Shown here piece by piece: positions 20,822-41,442 of a stretch of DNA of 64,000 nucleotides. The DNA is from Chondrilla cf. caribensis (taxonomy: Eukaryota > Porifera > Demospongiae > Chondrillida > Chondrillidae). A program made the translations under genes and the position numbers. Positions within the stretch are counted from its first letter, which is position 1, and every line of letters begins with the position of its first letter. The stretch lies in the NCBI GenBank assembly GCA_964020155.1, contig OZ026550.1:3366352-3430351 (forward strand), read 5' to 3'. The notes under the pieces are model-generated. The model did not search any database, was not told the DNA's origin, and saw nothing but the letters and a program-made list of their open reading frames with translations.

Positions 20822-23800
20822 TCAACATAAATGGCATTCACACGAGCGAATGGCATCCACTTCCACAGCTTTTGAAATGGGAGTGCCAAAATCATTACAT
20901 CTCATCAGAATCACAGATTTAACACTGTCAGCACCAGCAGAACAACACTTCCTGGCATCCTCAGTAGAGGTATAAGCAGGATACACACTCGTCTGACAGA
21001 ATCCTTCACAGTAATTCTCATTGTGTTCGTTGAAGCTCACACAATTACCAATCACTATTCTTCGCTGACGGGTCTTCATCTGACAATCACAACTACTGAC
21101 ACTTGGACTCTCATCTGTGAAAGTGGAATGAAAAAACTGACATTCTGTGAGTTGAAATATTTCTAAAATAAAGTACTGCACACATTAGAAAAGATAAAAT
21201 TGGATATAAATAGGATAAATTAAACCTCAATTAGACTGCACGCATATACGTACACTCTAAAAGGGCTTCCAAAATCTTCACAAGTACATGTTAGCCAGCA
21301 AATATTCAGGCTTAGTAGAAATAAAGTTTATGACAGCAATTACCTGTAAATGTTCAGTCACATGGTGCTATGTGTGTTTACCATACAGATGATAATTGTA
21401 TATCTCATTTGATATTTTTAGGGTTTCCATGCCCACAATTACAAATTTAGCCTGATGTACAGTAACACACTGGTGTACATAAACAACAAGTGTTCAGTTC
21501 AACTGGATTTCAAAATGCAGCAAAGACAATCTATATTACTAACCAGAAGTGATCATCTGGACTGTTGCTGAGCTCTGAATTCTTCCTACGTCATTCTCTA
21601 CTACACACGTGTATTTTCCAGTCAAGTCCTCTGCATACGGTGGTAGTATGATTAAATTCCCAACACCGTCTGATGTGACTATCTGCAGTTGACCCAAACG
21701 CAGATTGAAGTTGTTTTCCAAGGATTGGTTCCCCATGTACCATGTAATTGTGGGTTCTGGTACACCTTCAGCCTGGCACTCCAATGTCACATTTGACGGT
21801 GGATCCTGTTCATAAATAAGAACATCAGCAGGTCTCTTGATAAACGATGGAATTGCTGCAGAACAGATCAAGTCAATATAATAATTATAATCTCTCAAGA
21901 AAGACACACAAAAGATGCAACTTAACCACTTTACTGACAAACTATTATACTACATGATTTGAAGGACTCACACATAACTGACCTTGTACATTGAGGTAAG
22001 CTGAATTGCTATATTCTTTGGATCCAACAAAACACACATATTCCCCACTGTCTGATATTGAGGTCATCTCCTTAACGAAAATTCCGCTATCAGACACAAG
22101 TTCATCATTGAAATACCACCTAGTCTCTACTGGTTGATTGTTGGAAGTGGCCGTACAGGTAATAACACTTGTTGAACCTGCTAACACTGTTTGATTCTTG
22201 GGTTGAATAGAAAATTTCACATTGAACAGTACCTCTGTGGAGACTGACAGCTGAAAGGCATTGCTAACAACAGTCTGGTTCAATGAAAAGAGACACTCGT
22301 AACTACCACTGTCGTCTGTTCCAACTCCAACTATGATCAGTGTTCCATTATTCATAGATGTATAGCGGTCACTGTCAACATCGACGTCAAGGTTGTTGTG
22401 GAGCCAGACATGATTCAAATGATCACTTGGAGACACACTTGTAGTGCAGTTTAGGACCACTGTGTGACCACTGGCTGCTCTAATCTGGTTACCCTCATAA
22501 ATCGGACCTGGGAAACAAAAACATATGTACGTAGGAGCAAATATGTAGATACAGAATAAATCTTTACACATACACGACACAGTGGGGCAGGTACGTAAGT
22601 ATGTATAGTACATATGTACGGATATACGCATATGTACATAAGCATATGTACATACTCATATATGTACTGATATTCATTGGTGCGTATAAAGCATACGTAC
22701 ATAAATGCATGTACAAACATGTACTTGAAAATATTCATCTGACTACATACCTAGAGGTACTGTGTTGCCTCCAGATGGAGCTGTACGATTCACTCTAGGT
22801 ATGCCAGTGGCTGTGAGAGGAGACTCAGATCGGGTTGGAATACAACTTTCATTCTCTACAGAAAGGAGCAAATGTGCACTACATTTAGCATAGTGTAGAC
22901 ATATAGTTTACAGACACATCCTTCAAAGATGAACATATCATATTATAATAAAGTATGAGTATACATGCATAATATGGTAGATGACAAAAAAAGTAATTCG
23001 AGTTCAAAAACCCGTGGGGCTGCCATCCTCCACATTCAAATTACTTAAATGTCTTTTTTAGGTTTATAATAGGGCTGGGAATCGGCTGTAATTCTTAAAT
23101 CGATTATCAGTACATATTAACTGATTGATTAATCGATTAATCACCGGAAGTAATTAAGTGGGCGTTACCGGAAACCACTCCCACTTTATTAGATGGAGTA
23201 GTCATTCCATATACATGAAGTGAAGTTCATAGGGTCCTTCTCATATTTCAGGTACGAAATTGAACCCATGGAGTGTAGGTTCTGGGTAATAAGGTGGGGG
23301 TGGCTTCCTGTTCTACTCACTTAATTACTTCCTGTAATTAATCGATTTGCTTGCGCTATAATCGATAATCAGATTTGTAATGAAAATCGATTGATTAATC
23401 GATTAATCGATTAATCGTCCCAGCACTAGTTTATAAGAACCTTCCCTGAAGTTATTATGTCCATCCAAGCTGTTGCGCTTGAATTCTAGCCTATTTTCTA
23501 ATTTTCTGCATTTCGAAATTAGCCATTTTTTTCTCGCACAACATAAATTACAATATAAATTCATTGTTGTGGTTCTACGCAGGAACACATAATATCTATC
23601 CATCTGATCCATTCATCCATCATCATATATAACTAGATGAATTACCCACTCTACGGGCGTATTCGTGGGTAAACGTGTGATGAAAATGGCGCCTTTCAAG
23701 TATGTCGGATAGTACGGTTTTGTTTGAATTCTATAGAAGAAAGACCTAAAACAAAATACCAACCCCCCTTAGCATTTGGGACATTGTGTATCAGTATTGC

Positions 23801-26800
23801 TGGTGTATTGTCTAGTGTTAGGCTACGTTTACACGACAGCGATTGCCTGCAAAACGATTCTTGCGGCTCCGTATCCATAACAAATATTTCGCGTTTACAC
23901 GGATCGGCACTCGTTCAATAATTATATGCGGATGGTGGAAAAAATGGCTGACGTGTCGTGTAACTTTGGTAACAGCTGCTTTTTCTCACTTTGAAGTGAA
24001 GAACAGTTGAATTTGTGTGACAAAAAGTTGAATTAGTGTGACGAAAAGTTGAATTTGTGTGACGAAGATCAAGCAATGGCCAATGCGAGCATTTCACTTG
24101 GACTGACGACGAAGCTGAGCTCCTTCTAAACATCATGCTTGAATATAAGACGGAAAAGATCTTCTTCGGAACCAAAATTCACCATTACACGAGGACGATT
24201 CGATACCGGAAATGAAAACTCCCGCTTTTATTTGCGGATACAAATGTTTGCGGGTATGGGAAACGTTTTCACCGCAACCGTGTAAACGTGAGGCGTAACC
24301 GCAACATATTTTACGGGAATAATTGCGGATACAAGAGGAATCGTTGTCATGTAAACATAGCCTTAAGTGACAAGTGCGGCGATAATTGATAACCTCCTTT
24401 CAATTAAGAAAACAGGGTATATCAGTAATGAGGTCAGAAATATACCCCGGTATATCGGGTATATACCATAGTCAATGTTTTTGAAGTTAAGTGACAATAT
24501 CACCAATTGGGGTACATATATAAATTAGCACTGTAGTATCTAATAATACTATATATATACGTATATTGAGCATAACATACCGGAAGTCATAAAGAAAACA
24601 ATAACAAAAGATAGAAAAATATAAAAACATGTTTTCTGTCCCTATTTCACAAAAAAATTCTTGAAAAGGGCAGTATTAGTGATCTATTGCTGTGTACAAT
24701 CAGCCTTGCAAGTTAATTACGAAAGAAATACGCGATGTATTTTGAAAATATCAATGTTATGCACAAAAAGATCAAATTTATAATGTTCAAACCACACCAT
24801 GAAAGGCTAGATCTATGTATTTTAAAGAGGCTTGCCTAAAATCAAACATTTCAACAAAGTAAATATATTTTCTGTATCAACTGGTACTCAATTGTTTACA
24901 TAGTGCAAATAATATAGACCCTCATAGTGTGGATAGTCACATATCAAATATATCCTGTATTCCTTTAATATCCTGCCACAACTGAGGCACTAACTCCTTG
25001 AACAATAGGTAAGTAGTAACTAGTACATTTACAATTAAAAAACTCACTTGTCACAAATACCTCAACTTCATACTCGACAGTACCAAAGTTGTTATAAGCA
25101 TGGCAACTGTACCTCCCAGAATCACTTTCCTGTACCTTATCAATTGTTAGTGATTGCAAGAGTCCAGGAAAATTATCAATAACCACATTATCACTATCAG
25201 GATCCAATACCATACTATTCTTTCGCCATTCCATGACTACTTCAGGAGTTCCTTGGGCACGGCAGTCCAATACTAGTGATTCACCTACTAATACTATTTG
25301 ACTGGTAGGGGGTAAAATGATCACCGGTGAGTCTACAAAACAAGAGAACCAATTCATACCTCATTATGGTACAATAAACAGAGCTAAATTAGGATCTAAC
25401 AAACCATTTTCTTGGACTTCTATTTTAATACTGTGTGATGCCTGACCAGCAACATTGATAGCTAAACAAGTGTATTCTCCAGTATCAGCAGGACCAGCTC
25501 TGTTAACAATAAGTTGGTTGTCTTCAATGATAATTTGTTCTCCATCAGCATTTATAACAGCATTATTCAGCAACCACTCTATTCGAGGTTTAGGAGTTCC
25601 AGAAGCCTGACAAGTCAGTTCTATGCTTTGGCCAGGGTCCACATGAGGTGTTATGGGTGGTAAGTTGACTTCAGGTATTTCTGTGGGATGAAATTAAAAA
25701 TAAAAAGGTGCACAAAAGTGAATAATTGCAAGTTTGCAAGTACCTCTGACAAGTAGTGTTGTATCAATTATAACCCTGTCCACAGAATTTTCAGCTACAC
25801 ATCTATAGTGGCCAGCATCTTCTTTCCGAATCTACAGAATCAAAAATATCAGATATAACTTTTGGCAAATTAACTGAATATACAGTATTTAATATACTTC
25901 TGTATTCAAAACGAGCACAGACTCCCGACAAATCATGTTACATGTTTGCCGCTTTACACTATACTCCAGTTTCAGGCAGAACAATGTTAAATGAACCAAC
26001 CAGCTTGACCGACAATTTGTTCCACCAGGGAAAAAAAAACAGTTTGATCATGTTGAGCCTAACTCCCTGTTTTTCCCGCAGAAGCATTAAACTGGAGCAA
26101 ACCAGGAGGGACCTTATTGTCATAATACCACATACTAATGTCTTAATATTTGCACTTACATACGTCAAGCTATTTGATATGACATTGACAATTTGACTCG
26201 TGACATTATCAACACACTTCATATATACAATACATCCAGATATAAAGGTAATATATCTGGTTATATTCAACTCAGATCTGGCTCTTTCATCATGAATTCA
26301 ATCATGAAGTGAATTTTCACCCAACTTGCCCCTTGTAAAATTCTGTCATTGTAATATATGCAACTCACATCAAATATTTTAAGAACACCAACATCATCAA
26401 TTTTGACTCTTAAGGTTGTTCTAAGCACAATATTGTCTTTAGTCCAAGTAATGGTGGGCTTTGGAATACCATCGGATAGTAAACAGGTAAAGGTAACTTC
26501 ATCTCCAACGTTTCGCGAAATATTGAGAGTCACAAATTCTTGTCGGATATCGGGTGCTAAGTGATGCAAAGCAAGTACATGTAATAGTACATACACCAGC
26601 TTTAGGTCCTTGCCACAAAGCGCCTATTACCCAAACTGCATAAGTGTACAATGAAATATAATATTATAAATGCAGCTACATAATTATAAGTTATCCCCTT
26701 TCACAATTACCAGCATGCACCCCTCATTAACTTATACAGTTGATACACTGAAGAAAACGTTAAGATAATATCTCAACGAAATACAAACGAATGTGGTTGT

Positions 26801-29800
26801 GAAATATAATATCAAAGGTATTGAGTTGGATTTAGCTGGGCATAATAGTTTGTTGTCAAGACTCTAAAAGAAAGTTTGGCATTCCAGAAATAACTCATGC
26901 TAGAATTCCATCAGTGAATTGTGATTAATATTGTCCTTATAATGAATCTTTATAGTGATTAGAACTTCAGAAACCAATAGTTTGGTGGGTGGTAACATAG
27001 CCATTGATATCTGAATTGGCTTCATAGTGCCAGATGAAACCTCTGACATACACAAACTCCGCCTACACTTCTGCAGCCCAGAATCCTATGGCCTCTTGGT
27101 GAGTACAGCTACCCACAAGGTTGTTTTAGCCAAACATACATCCTCTGGAATTGTCTGCACATACCTCTGGAAGAACTGTACCACACACAGACATTATGTC
27201 AAATTGAATGCGGACCTCGTTAAAATGAACACACTTAAGACAAATGTTTGCTTAATACAACCAATTTTTCTGTTTTTCATTGTTTTCCATATCAATTTAG
27301 TGTTAACTAGTTTGCTCAATACGGACACCGATATTGATAATTTCTAGTTAACACAAATGGTTTGTACCTTCTAATTGGAAGCGAACTTGCTGTACTTCGC
27401 AAAGCGAAACTCTCTCACTTCAAACAAAACTTGATATCGTAGAGGAAGTTCAGCAACCCTCCGAGGAACATGGTTCTAATGTTAAAATTGCTACAAACTT
27501 TAGCATTCTGATGTCTACTTTGTCAGTGATCATCAAGAATAAGGACAGTATTATAGAAGAATACCAGCAATCCATTTGTGCACATTCAAAGAAAAGAATC
27601 AATAGGCAAGGGGGATGCAATGCAATTAGGCAAAGCATACATACCCTAAAACCCTAAGACGTACAAAGTGTATATAGCTACTATACATTACATATGTGTA
27701 AGTACTAACCAGAGGTATTTCCCTTAACTCCCACCACTTGCAAAACAGCTGTGTCTCTTGCTTGTCCAATCCTGTTGAGCACTTTGCATGCATAGATCCC
27801 CTCATCCCTTGATCTAGCTGAAGATATTAGTAAATGACCATCTCTAGTGATCACAACTCTATCATTTTCTGTGACTGGATGTCCTATACATTGTACATAG
27901 AAAAAGAACATGTACATAAGCAGCATACCAAGAATAATGTGAGATACATAACTGTATGTGGAGGACTCAGAATCACTTAAGGCAAGCTGTGTGAGCCCTG
28001 CAATATTATGCAGCTTGTTACATTGGACTGGTGCTTGAATGACTTGCAAACTTTTTACAAATCAGAGGGTCAACTTGATCTGCTACAGTATCAAATGAGT
28101 CTGTACTGGCACATTGATAATTCTTAAAAGTGATACTGTACAACCGGAAATATTGGCGGTCATTTTATTTTGGCAGTTTGGCAGTTTGATCGACTACTGC
28201 CAACATAATATTTGCCAAAATAATAACACCCGTACAAAATGTTGGGATTACATCACAATAAAGTGACGTAATCCCGACGTTGCGCGTCTGTGTGGCTCGA
28301 ATAATCATGGCTATGTATCGGTACTTCAAGAGAAAGGAACGGAATTCTGACAATCTATCTTATGTCTACCTATACTTTTATTATTATAACCTGGGCTTGC
28401 CATCCGCCAAAATTAAAACAGCCAATACCCTAAAATTTGACAATTTAAACTGCCAAATATTCTTTCTGCCAATATTTCCGGTTATACGGTATGTAAGTTG
28501 ATTATGTCATTTTTTGCCAAAAATAGTATACACGTACTATGAACTAAAAACGGTCATTATCTGTACTCGTACAGTATTTACATACGAATGTTACACTTCA
28601 CTAATATCTGCCATTACCACAGTACAAGATCATGTGGGCTCACCCACAAATGATCATTTAATAGTTACTCATTCATCAGCAACATTACCTCTATATTATA
28701 TTAAGGAAATGTGCAAGTGAATATAGTGGCATGACCTATGAACGAAATATATGTTAGAGCTGTTAGAATGATCCTATCACAGAAACATTTGAAGATATAT
28801 GCCACAAAACACAATAAATTCCAGGTATTGACCATTACGTAGAACCTGCAAGTACGTATGTATGTACATGTACTACGTACTGGTCAATAAATGCATACAT
28901 CAATGTATGTACAAGTTCCTGCACTCATCAAATAAACAAACCGTCAAATTCCCAATTGATGTCAGGTACAGGTGTACCATCTGTGACACACGTAAACCTC
29001 ACTGCTTCATCCACTTCAGCTGTGATTAGTTTAGGAGCCACTTGAGCTACAGGTTTACCTTCAGATAGAGAATAAACACATTAAAACAGAATACGTTGAA
29101 AATGCATAAGAATACTTACGTAGAACATTTAGCCGTACACTGTGAAACTGTTCCCCTGCTGCATTGGCTACCCTACATGTGTACAGTCCTTCATTTTCAC
29201 GTGCTGTGTTCTGAAAAAAGAGGGTCCCAGACTGTTCCTTCCGTATTGTTGCTCCTTCCTGCTCACCAACAACTGCTCCATTCTTTGTCCAAGAAACCAG
29301 AGGTACTGGTACACCACTGGCAGTACAAGGCAACCTCACGGCTGAAGGTTCTTCCACATTTACTTCAGTAGGTAAGTTGGTGGTGAATGTTGGCACGGCT
29401 ATGTTACAAATGGATACACATATGCAGTGTGAGTAGACCAAGTGTGGATGTACATAAACAGAGCTTACACTTACAATATACAGTTAAAAATGATCTTCTG
29501 CTAGTGACAGTTCCAAGATCTGATGTAGCCCGACAGTAATAAAACCCTTCATCACTGCTACGTGTGTGGACAATTATCAGTCTCTCATCAGAAACAAATA
29601 CATCCCCTGATGTTTTGATCTCCCGTTCCTCTCCAGTTTTGTTGCTTATGAAAAACCATTTAATGGTTGGCTTTGGATTGCCACCTGCCGAGCAGTAGAA
29701 CTGACTTGCCTTGGTTGGTGGCACACCAATGTCCGATGGTTGTATTTCGAAATATGGATCCACTACAAAATATGGACGAAGATTGAGAAAGAGTGTACAC

Positions 29801-32800
29801 CAGTATTAGTCTTAAAGACGTGACTACAAATAAGTACTTTTTAGTTCAAAATAAGTGTGTCATTAGATGCAACTTCCCACCTACTATACTCCATTACCAC
29901 ACTAAATGCACATTGTAATTCTACCAGATACTACAGATGTCTGACCAGCAGATTTGCTGTGATGATCTATTGCTTGCTTTCAGGTACTATTCCAATAGCA
30001 CTAATAGGCCTATTGTACAATGACATCATTGCACATAATATTTATGTACGAGTAGTAAAGGGAAAAGGCAATGTCAAACTGACAACAGACAAACACACAA
30101 CAAACCACTAAACATACAAAAAAGTATGACATATAGCATGGATACCATTGCTCCTATGACAGATCTCTACAAGCAGAATACATAACTACATAGCTTCATT
30201 AATTAGGTATGTACAGTATCATAATATAGCACTGGTGTATGTAACTAACCTGTAACATCCACACGAGCCAAAAGTCTGCTTGTTCCTGCCTCATTTCTGA
30301 CAAGACACATATAATCACCAATGCTCCTCAGATCTGCACTGGTAATGATCAAGGTCTGGCGCTCGTTAGCCAGCTACGAAGGCAAACAAATGACGACGGT
30401 ATATTAAACGTCCTGCACAAATTGGAGTCACTAGTCCCACAGTATACCTGAAATTCTGTTGTGAACAGAGCATCTCTAATAGGCCACCCATCCAAAAACC
30501 AATCAATGGTGAAATCAGAATCGGACATCACAAAACAATTGATGACTCCTCTGTCTCCTCGACTGAATGTCAGAAGAAGACTGCCATTTGTTTTGTCTAT
30601 CACAGGGGCCCTACTGGCAACTGGTCCTGAGAAAGAGTTAAATCATTTCATTACACATATAAATTAAAAAGTTGCAACTAAAGATATACATTCACATACT
30701 TTCGACTTCCAACTGATAATCAAGAAAAGCAGTGCCCAGTACATTGACAGCTGTGCAGCGATATGTGGCTTCATCTGCTGTCATAACATTTAATAACATC
30801 AAGGAATTCTCAGCTGTCACTATGTGCCCGTCAGGGAGTGGTAGAGCATCAGTTCTTGACCAACTGATGTTGAGCCCCTCTGTTGTATCCAGTCGAGGTT
30901 CACATGTGAATTCCACATTTTCACCCTCAAAAACAGTTCTTAATATCGTTTCTGTTTCATCAAAAGTAGGAGCATTGATTCCTACACCTGACAAATACAC
31001 TTCGATACCATTGGCTGCCACTCCCCCATCAGTACCAGAAACAGCACAGTAGTAGTTTCCTTGAAGACCTACTGTTATATTTCTTATCACCAACTTGTCA
31101 CGTTCAATTGAGAACCCTTTTCTTGATGACACCTTCTTTCCATTCAATGACCAGTGCAAAGATGGCTTCAATATCCCACTAGATAAACAAGTTAAGTTAA
31201 CAGTGTCACCAGGGAATACATATCTTCTGGATAATTGGATTTTTACTTCTGGTAGAGCTGCATAATGAGATAACATTACATAAACAACACTAAAACATAT
31301 GTCTGTACCCACACTTACGGCAAAGCTGGTCTTCTTGGATAATAAACTGTAGGCTGGTACTACTAAGTTCCTCTGGTCGTTCACAGCGTGGTCCTGGTCC
31401 AAGAGCTTTTCGGCTCAGAAGTAATTCCCATAACCACAGAGATTCACAATCACAAGTGTAGTCATTGTCCTCAAAAAACCTGTACATTGAAAGTTTGGAA
31501 CATGGAAAGATATCGTAATATTATATCACAATTTAAGTATAACCGCAAAATCACCAACGTACAGAGCTCGTAGGCTGCCGACTTGATGGAAGGCATTCTC
31601 TTCCACTGTTTGTATTTTGTTCTCTCCAAAGTGTCTGAGAAGAAATTTATGGAAAATTAAGTAATACTAGAGGAAGATAGTAAAGAGGTAGCATTAATTG
31701 TTACTGTAATGGAATGTATTGCAACATACAAAGAGCGAATCAGAATATTATGTTACTAAGGTGCTATAGGACATCATCTGGATCCCTTGAGACTACAGTA
31801 GGGAACAACAGTACATGAAAGATGGTGCGTGGGCAGGAGGAGGGTGAATATCAGGAAACAGTAGGCTCATATCCTCCACGTAAACAAGTTTCCTCTGATA
31901 TTGCAGCTTGTGCCACTTAATTGTCAACCTATATGTATACATATAAAATAGCAAGGGTTAGCGTGGCATTTCTAAATCAGGATGCCCTCATGACGACATC
32001 ACCACAGCAACTTTGATCAGGAGATGTCACCCTGCAGATGCCATGTTTCAGCTACATCAAACTATGCAACTCCTGTTCATGTGTCAATCACAACAATTTG
32101 CTCCCATTTCCAATGGCTCACTCCCTAGTCCAAAATCATTTGAAATGGGAATGGCTTTGATCAGAACATGTGACAACCACAAATACAAGTGATGTGATGT
32201 TTTACAGTACTGAGAGACTACGTATGTCCATAATTAGGTGGTGCTATCAAGTGTAACCACAATAATAGAAAGTTAAAAAGATACATAGTCGTATACTAAT
32301 TGTTTACAAGTTTGTGGTCAATTCTTCAAATGCATCTAATGAATAGCTACATTATACACCACAATACAGTATTACCAAATGACAACTTACAAATAAGCAA
32401 GTCTAGGCAGGTTGTCCAACGCCTTTTGTCTTACAGCTGTGAGGACATTGCCCCTTATGGAGCTGATAGGAGACAAAGATGGCAAGTGGTCCATATACTC
32501 ATGAGACGACATAGGACTTAACGTACAGTCTTGTTAACAATGGTAAATCTTTGAAGGTTCCTGATGCTAGTTCTGTGAGTTTGTTTTGATCCAGATTACT
32601 GTATCAGAACATAGATCCAGAATAGACAAATGCACCAAAATTACTTCACTTCAACCTACATAATAGTAGCACTTTGCAATGGAGAGAATGTGTCGTTTTC
32701 AATTGATCTCAATCCAATGTTATAAGCGTCTCTGTATACATACAGACATACAAGATGGTATGTATGCAACACAACACAAACAACAACAGTATCCTCAACT

Positions 32801-33560
32801 CACAGTTGCCGCAGCTTCCCAAGTCCTTCAAATGTGCCATTCAGAAATATTTGAATGTTATTGTCATAGATGTCTCTATACATGATAAAGTATATTGTGG
32901 GTAAACAGACCTTTATAGCGACTGATATAATCAAGAATTTTAACACTATTGCAATCAAATTAATAACCGTGGTAAGTTTACGTACAGGATACAACTCACA
33001 ATAGTTTAAGATTTCCCAATTGTTGGAATGCTCCAGGTTCTATTCTGGTTATTTTGTTATTTTGTAGATATCTACAAGCACAAGTAGATGAAATCTGATA
33101 AGAAAAGGCATGTTTACGTACACGAACAAGACGTCCGTCTAAACGTCTCCGCATACACACCAACACATGAAAAGATCTTACAAGGCAGTAAAACGTACAC
33201 TTTTCGCTACATTTTTGAGTTTATTTCATAAACGTACAGATTCAAGAGCTGCCCTAGTCCAATGAAGTCTCCCACTCTCAACTGACTGATGATATTGTCA
33301 CCGAGGTCTCTAGCGGCGTAACACACTTGATCACTGATAATCGCACTAAATAAACTAACATTGAACACTCTAACTTACAGATGGATAGTTGTTGGAGGAA
33401 AATTTCCCGGTACAGACCGTAAGTTTAGACCTCTGCATATGACAGAGTGTTGACTTCTCTCGGGGTTTAGCGCGTGACAATAGCATCCTTCGGGACATTG
33501 AGCAAAAGTCCTCAGGGGCGAAGATAAAACAAAAACAAGAATGCACAATGTCACTTTCAT
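20822..33560 (-). CDS. Secreted LRR - 12x Ig - C-terminal cystine-knot protein
   Basis: Twenty-three exons: 33560-33379, 33309-33238, 33071-33000, 32875-32804, 32598-32527, 32462-32391, 31632-31563, 31479-31319, 31257-30700, 30626-30448, 30373-30250, 29762-29475, 29398-29120, 29058-28942, 27883-27710, 26556-26369, 25831-25744, 25680-25405, 25332-25048, 22855-22751, 22507-21983, 21855-21544, 21114-20822; about 1,520 aa. Order: signal peptide (MKVTLCILVFVLSSPLRTFA), LRRNT (CPEGCYCH), six LRRs, LRRCT (YTCDCESLWLWELL), twelve Ig domains (each with the C...W...Y-x-C pattern, e.g. VNLTCLSSG, GNYYCAVSG), a Ser/Thr/Pro linker (exon 20), two Ig in exon 21, one in exon 22, and a C-terminal cystine knot (SCDCQ ... 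CEGFCQTSVYPAY ... CC ... SCECHLC). No transmembrane segment, so probably secreted matrix or guidance-type protein. Exon 7 is 2 nt short of the frame (see findings). No named family with this layout is known to me. Confidence 0.88.
23070..23428. mobile_element. hAT-type MITE with 8-bp target duplication
   Basis: A 359-bp element with ends TAGGGCTGGGAATCG and the complement CGATTAATCGTCCCAGCACTA. The same 8 bp, GTTTATAA, flank it at 23062-23069 and 23429-23436, diagnostic of hAT insertion. Internal ATCGATTAATCGATTA words form sub-terminal inverted repeats. A diverged partial copy lies at about 58540-58690. It lies in the 2.2-kb intron between the exons ending at 25048 and 22855 of the LRR-Ig gene. 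Confidence 0.88.
23821..24362 (+). mobile_element. PIF/Harbinger-like element with Myb/MADF-like ORF remnant
   Basis: Terminal repeats GGCTACGTTTACACGACAGC and, at the right end, the complement of GGCTATGTTTACATGACAAC, flanked by TTA on both sides (23818-23820 and 24363-24365), which fits the TWA target of Harbinger elements. Internally the + strand reads FTWTDDEAELLLNIMLEYKT then EKIFFG (about 24090-24175), resembling the Myb/SANT-like second protein of Harbinger elements. Three near-identical GTTGAATTTGTGTGACGA-type 21-bp repeats precede it. No DDE transposase is present. Confidence 0.75.
28142..28483. mobile_element. 342-bp TIR element in the LRR-Ig gene
   Basis: Inverted termini AACCGGAAATATTGGC (28142) and GCCAATATTTCCGGTT (ending 28483), with further inverted matches inside (TTTGGCAGTTTGGCAG against CTGCCAAATATT). 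No coding capacity. I could not define a target duplication, so the superfamily is open. Located in the intron between the exons at 28942 and 27883. Confidence 0.75.
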
Positions 33561-34458
33561 CCTGTGTTAGCTGCAAAAAATGTTCTGCAAAACCACTATA
33601 GCAGTTTTACATGATCCCGGCTTATTCAGCCGGTATTGATTACGATCAGGAAGCATATCCTTCAATTAGGTTAATTTGCTGGTGATGTCGCAATAATATC
33701 TGACAAAGGCCTTTGTAGTCATGCGCTAAAATTTGGCGGGCTTATCATTCACGTGATATAAAATGGCAGTTACGTGTCGGCTGTTGGTTACGTTTTGTAG
33801 CATCCACGATATGCCATCACTCCGTCCGTGTAGCATTTGGAAAAATACTTTTTCTTTACCATGTTATCCTACTTTGTCCTATCCTATACTCCTATCCGAC
33901 TTTACTTTAGGAAACTGATGGCAGAAGTTCCCTGTTTAGCTGAAGTCTTGGACTTTCTATAGAGGAGGGTTGGCTAGCCAGACTGTCACTGAATTGACCT
34001 GATTATCTGGAACGGCGTACTCTTAAGAGGAATCTATATTAGCCAATATTTTAGTGTTGAGACGTACCGAATCTGACTTCTCAAGAAGCACCTGTAGACA
34101 AGTGTATCAAAATCTACATCAATTTTATGTATTCTTTATACTAACTAACCTTTTTTCCCTGAAGTCACATACATTCTGGTAACAGAGATAATACAAATGT
34201 GTCGATAACCCCTGCCACCGGGTATGGTGAGGTTAAGGGAATTTTTACTCGCACAAAACCATAAAAAATACATTTATTTGGCTGAGTGAATCATTCGACC
34301 ACTGGAGGATGTATTATTTGACTAAACCCAGTGGCCAACCCTGTACAGCTTTAAAATGAACGTTATATTTGTGCACTTGAAATATAGATGAAAGTTACAC
34401 TCTGTACCGACGATGACCGCATCGCTCCCATGGGACTTTTTGCCACCAAGTTCTAAAA
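33561..34458. promoter_or_regulatory. Divergent spacer between LRR-Ig gene and CPSF3
   Basis: No coding exon is evident in this 898-bp spacer. A palindromic E-box context TTCACGTGAT lies at 33749-33758, followed by TATAAAATGG. The CPSF3 start codon is embedded in AAAATGGCGGG. Confidence 0.5.
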
Positions 34459-41442
<6,984 letters not shown>

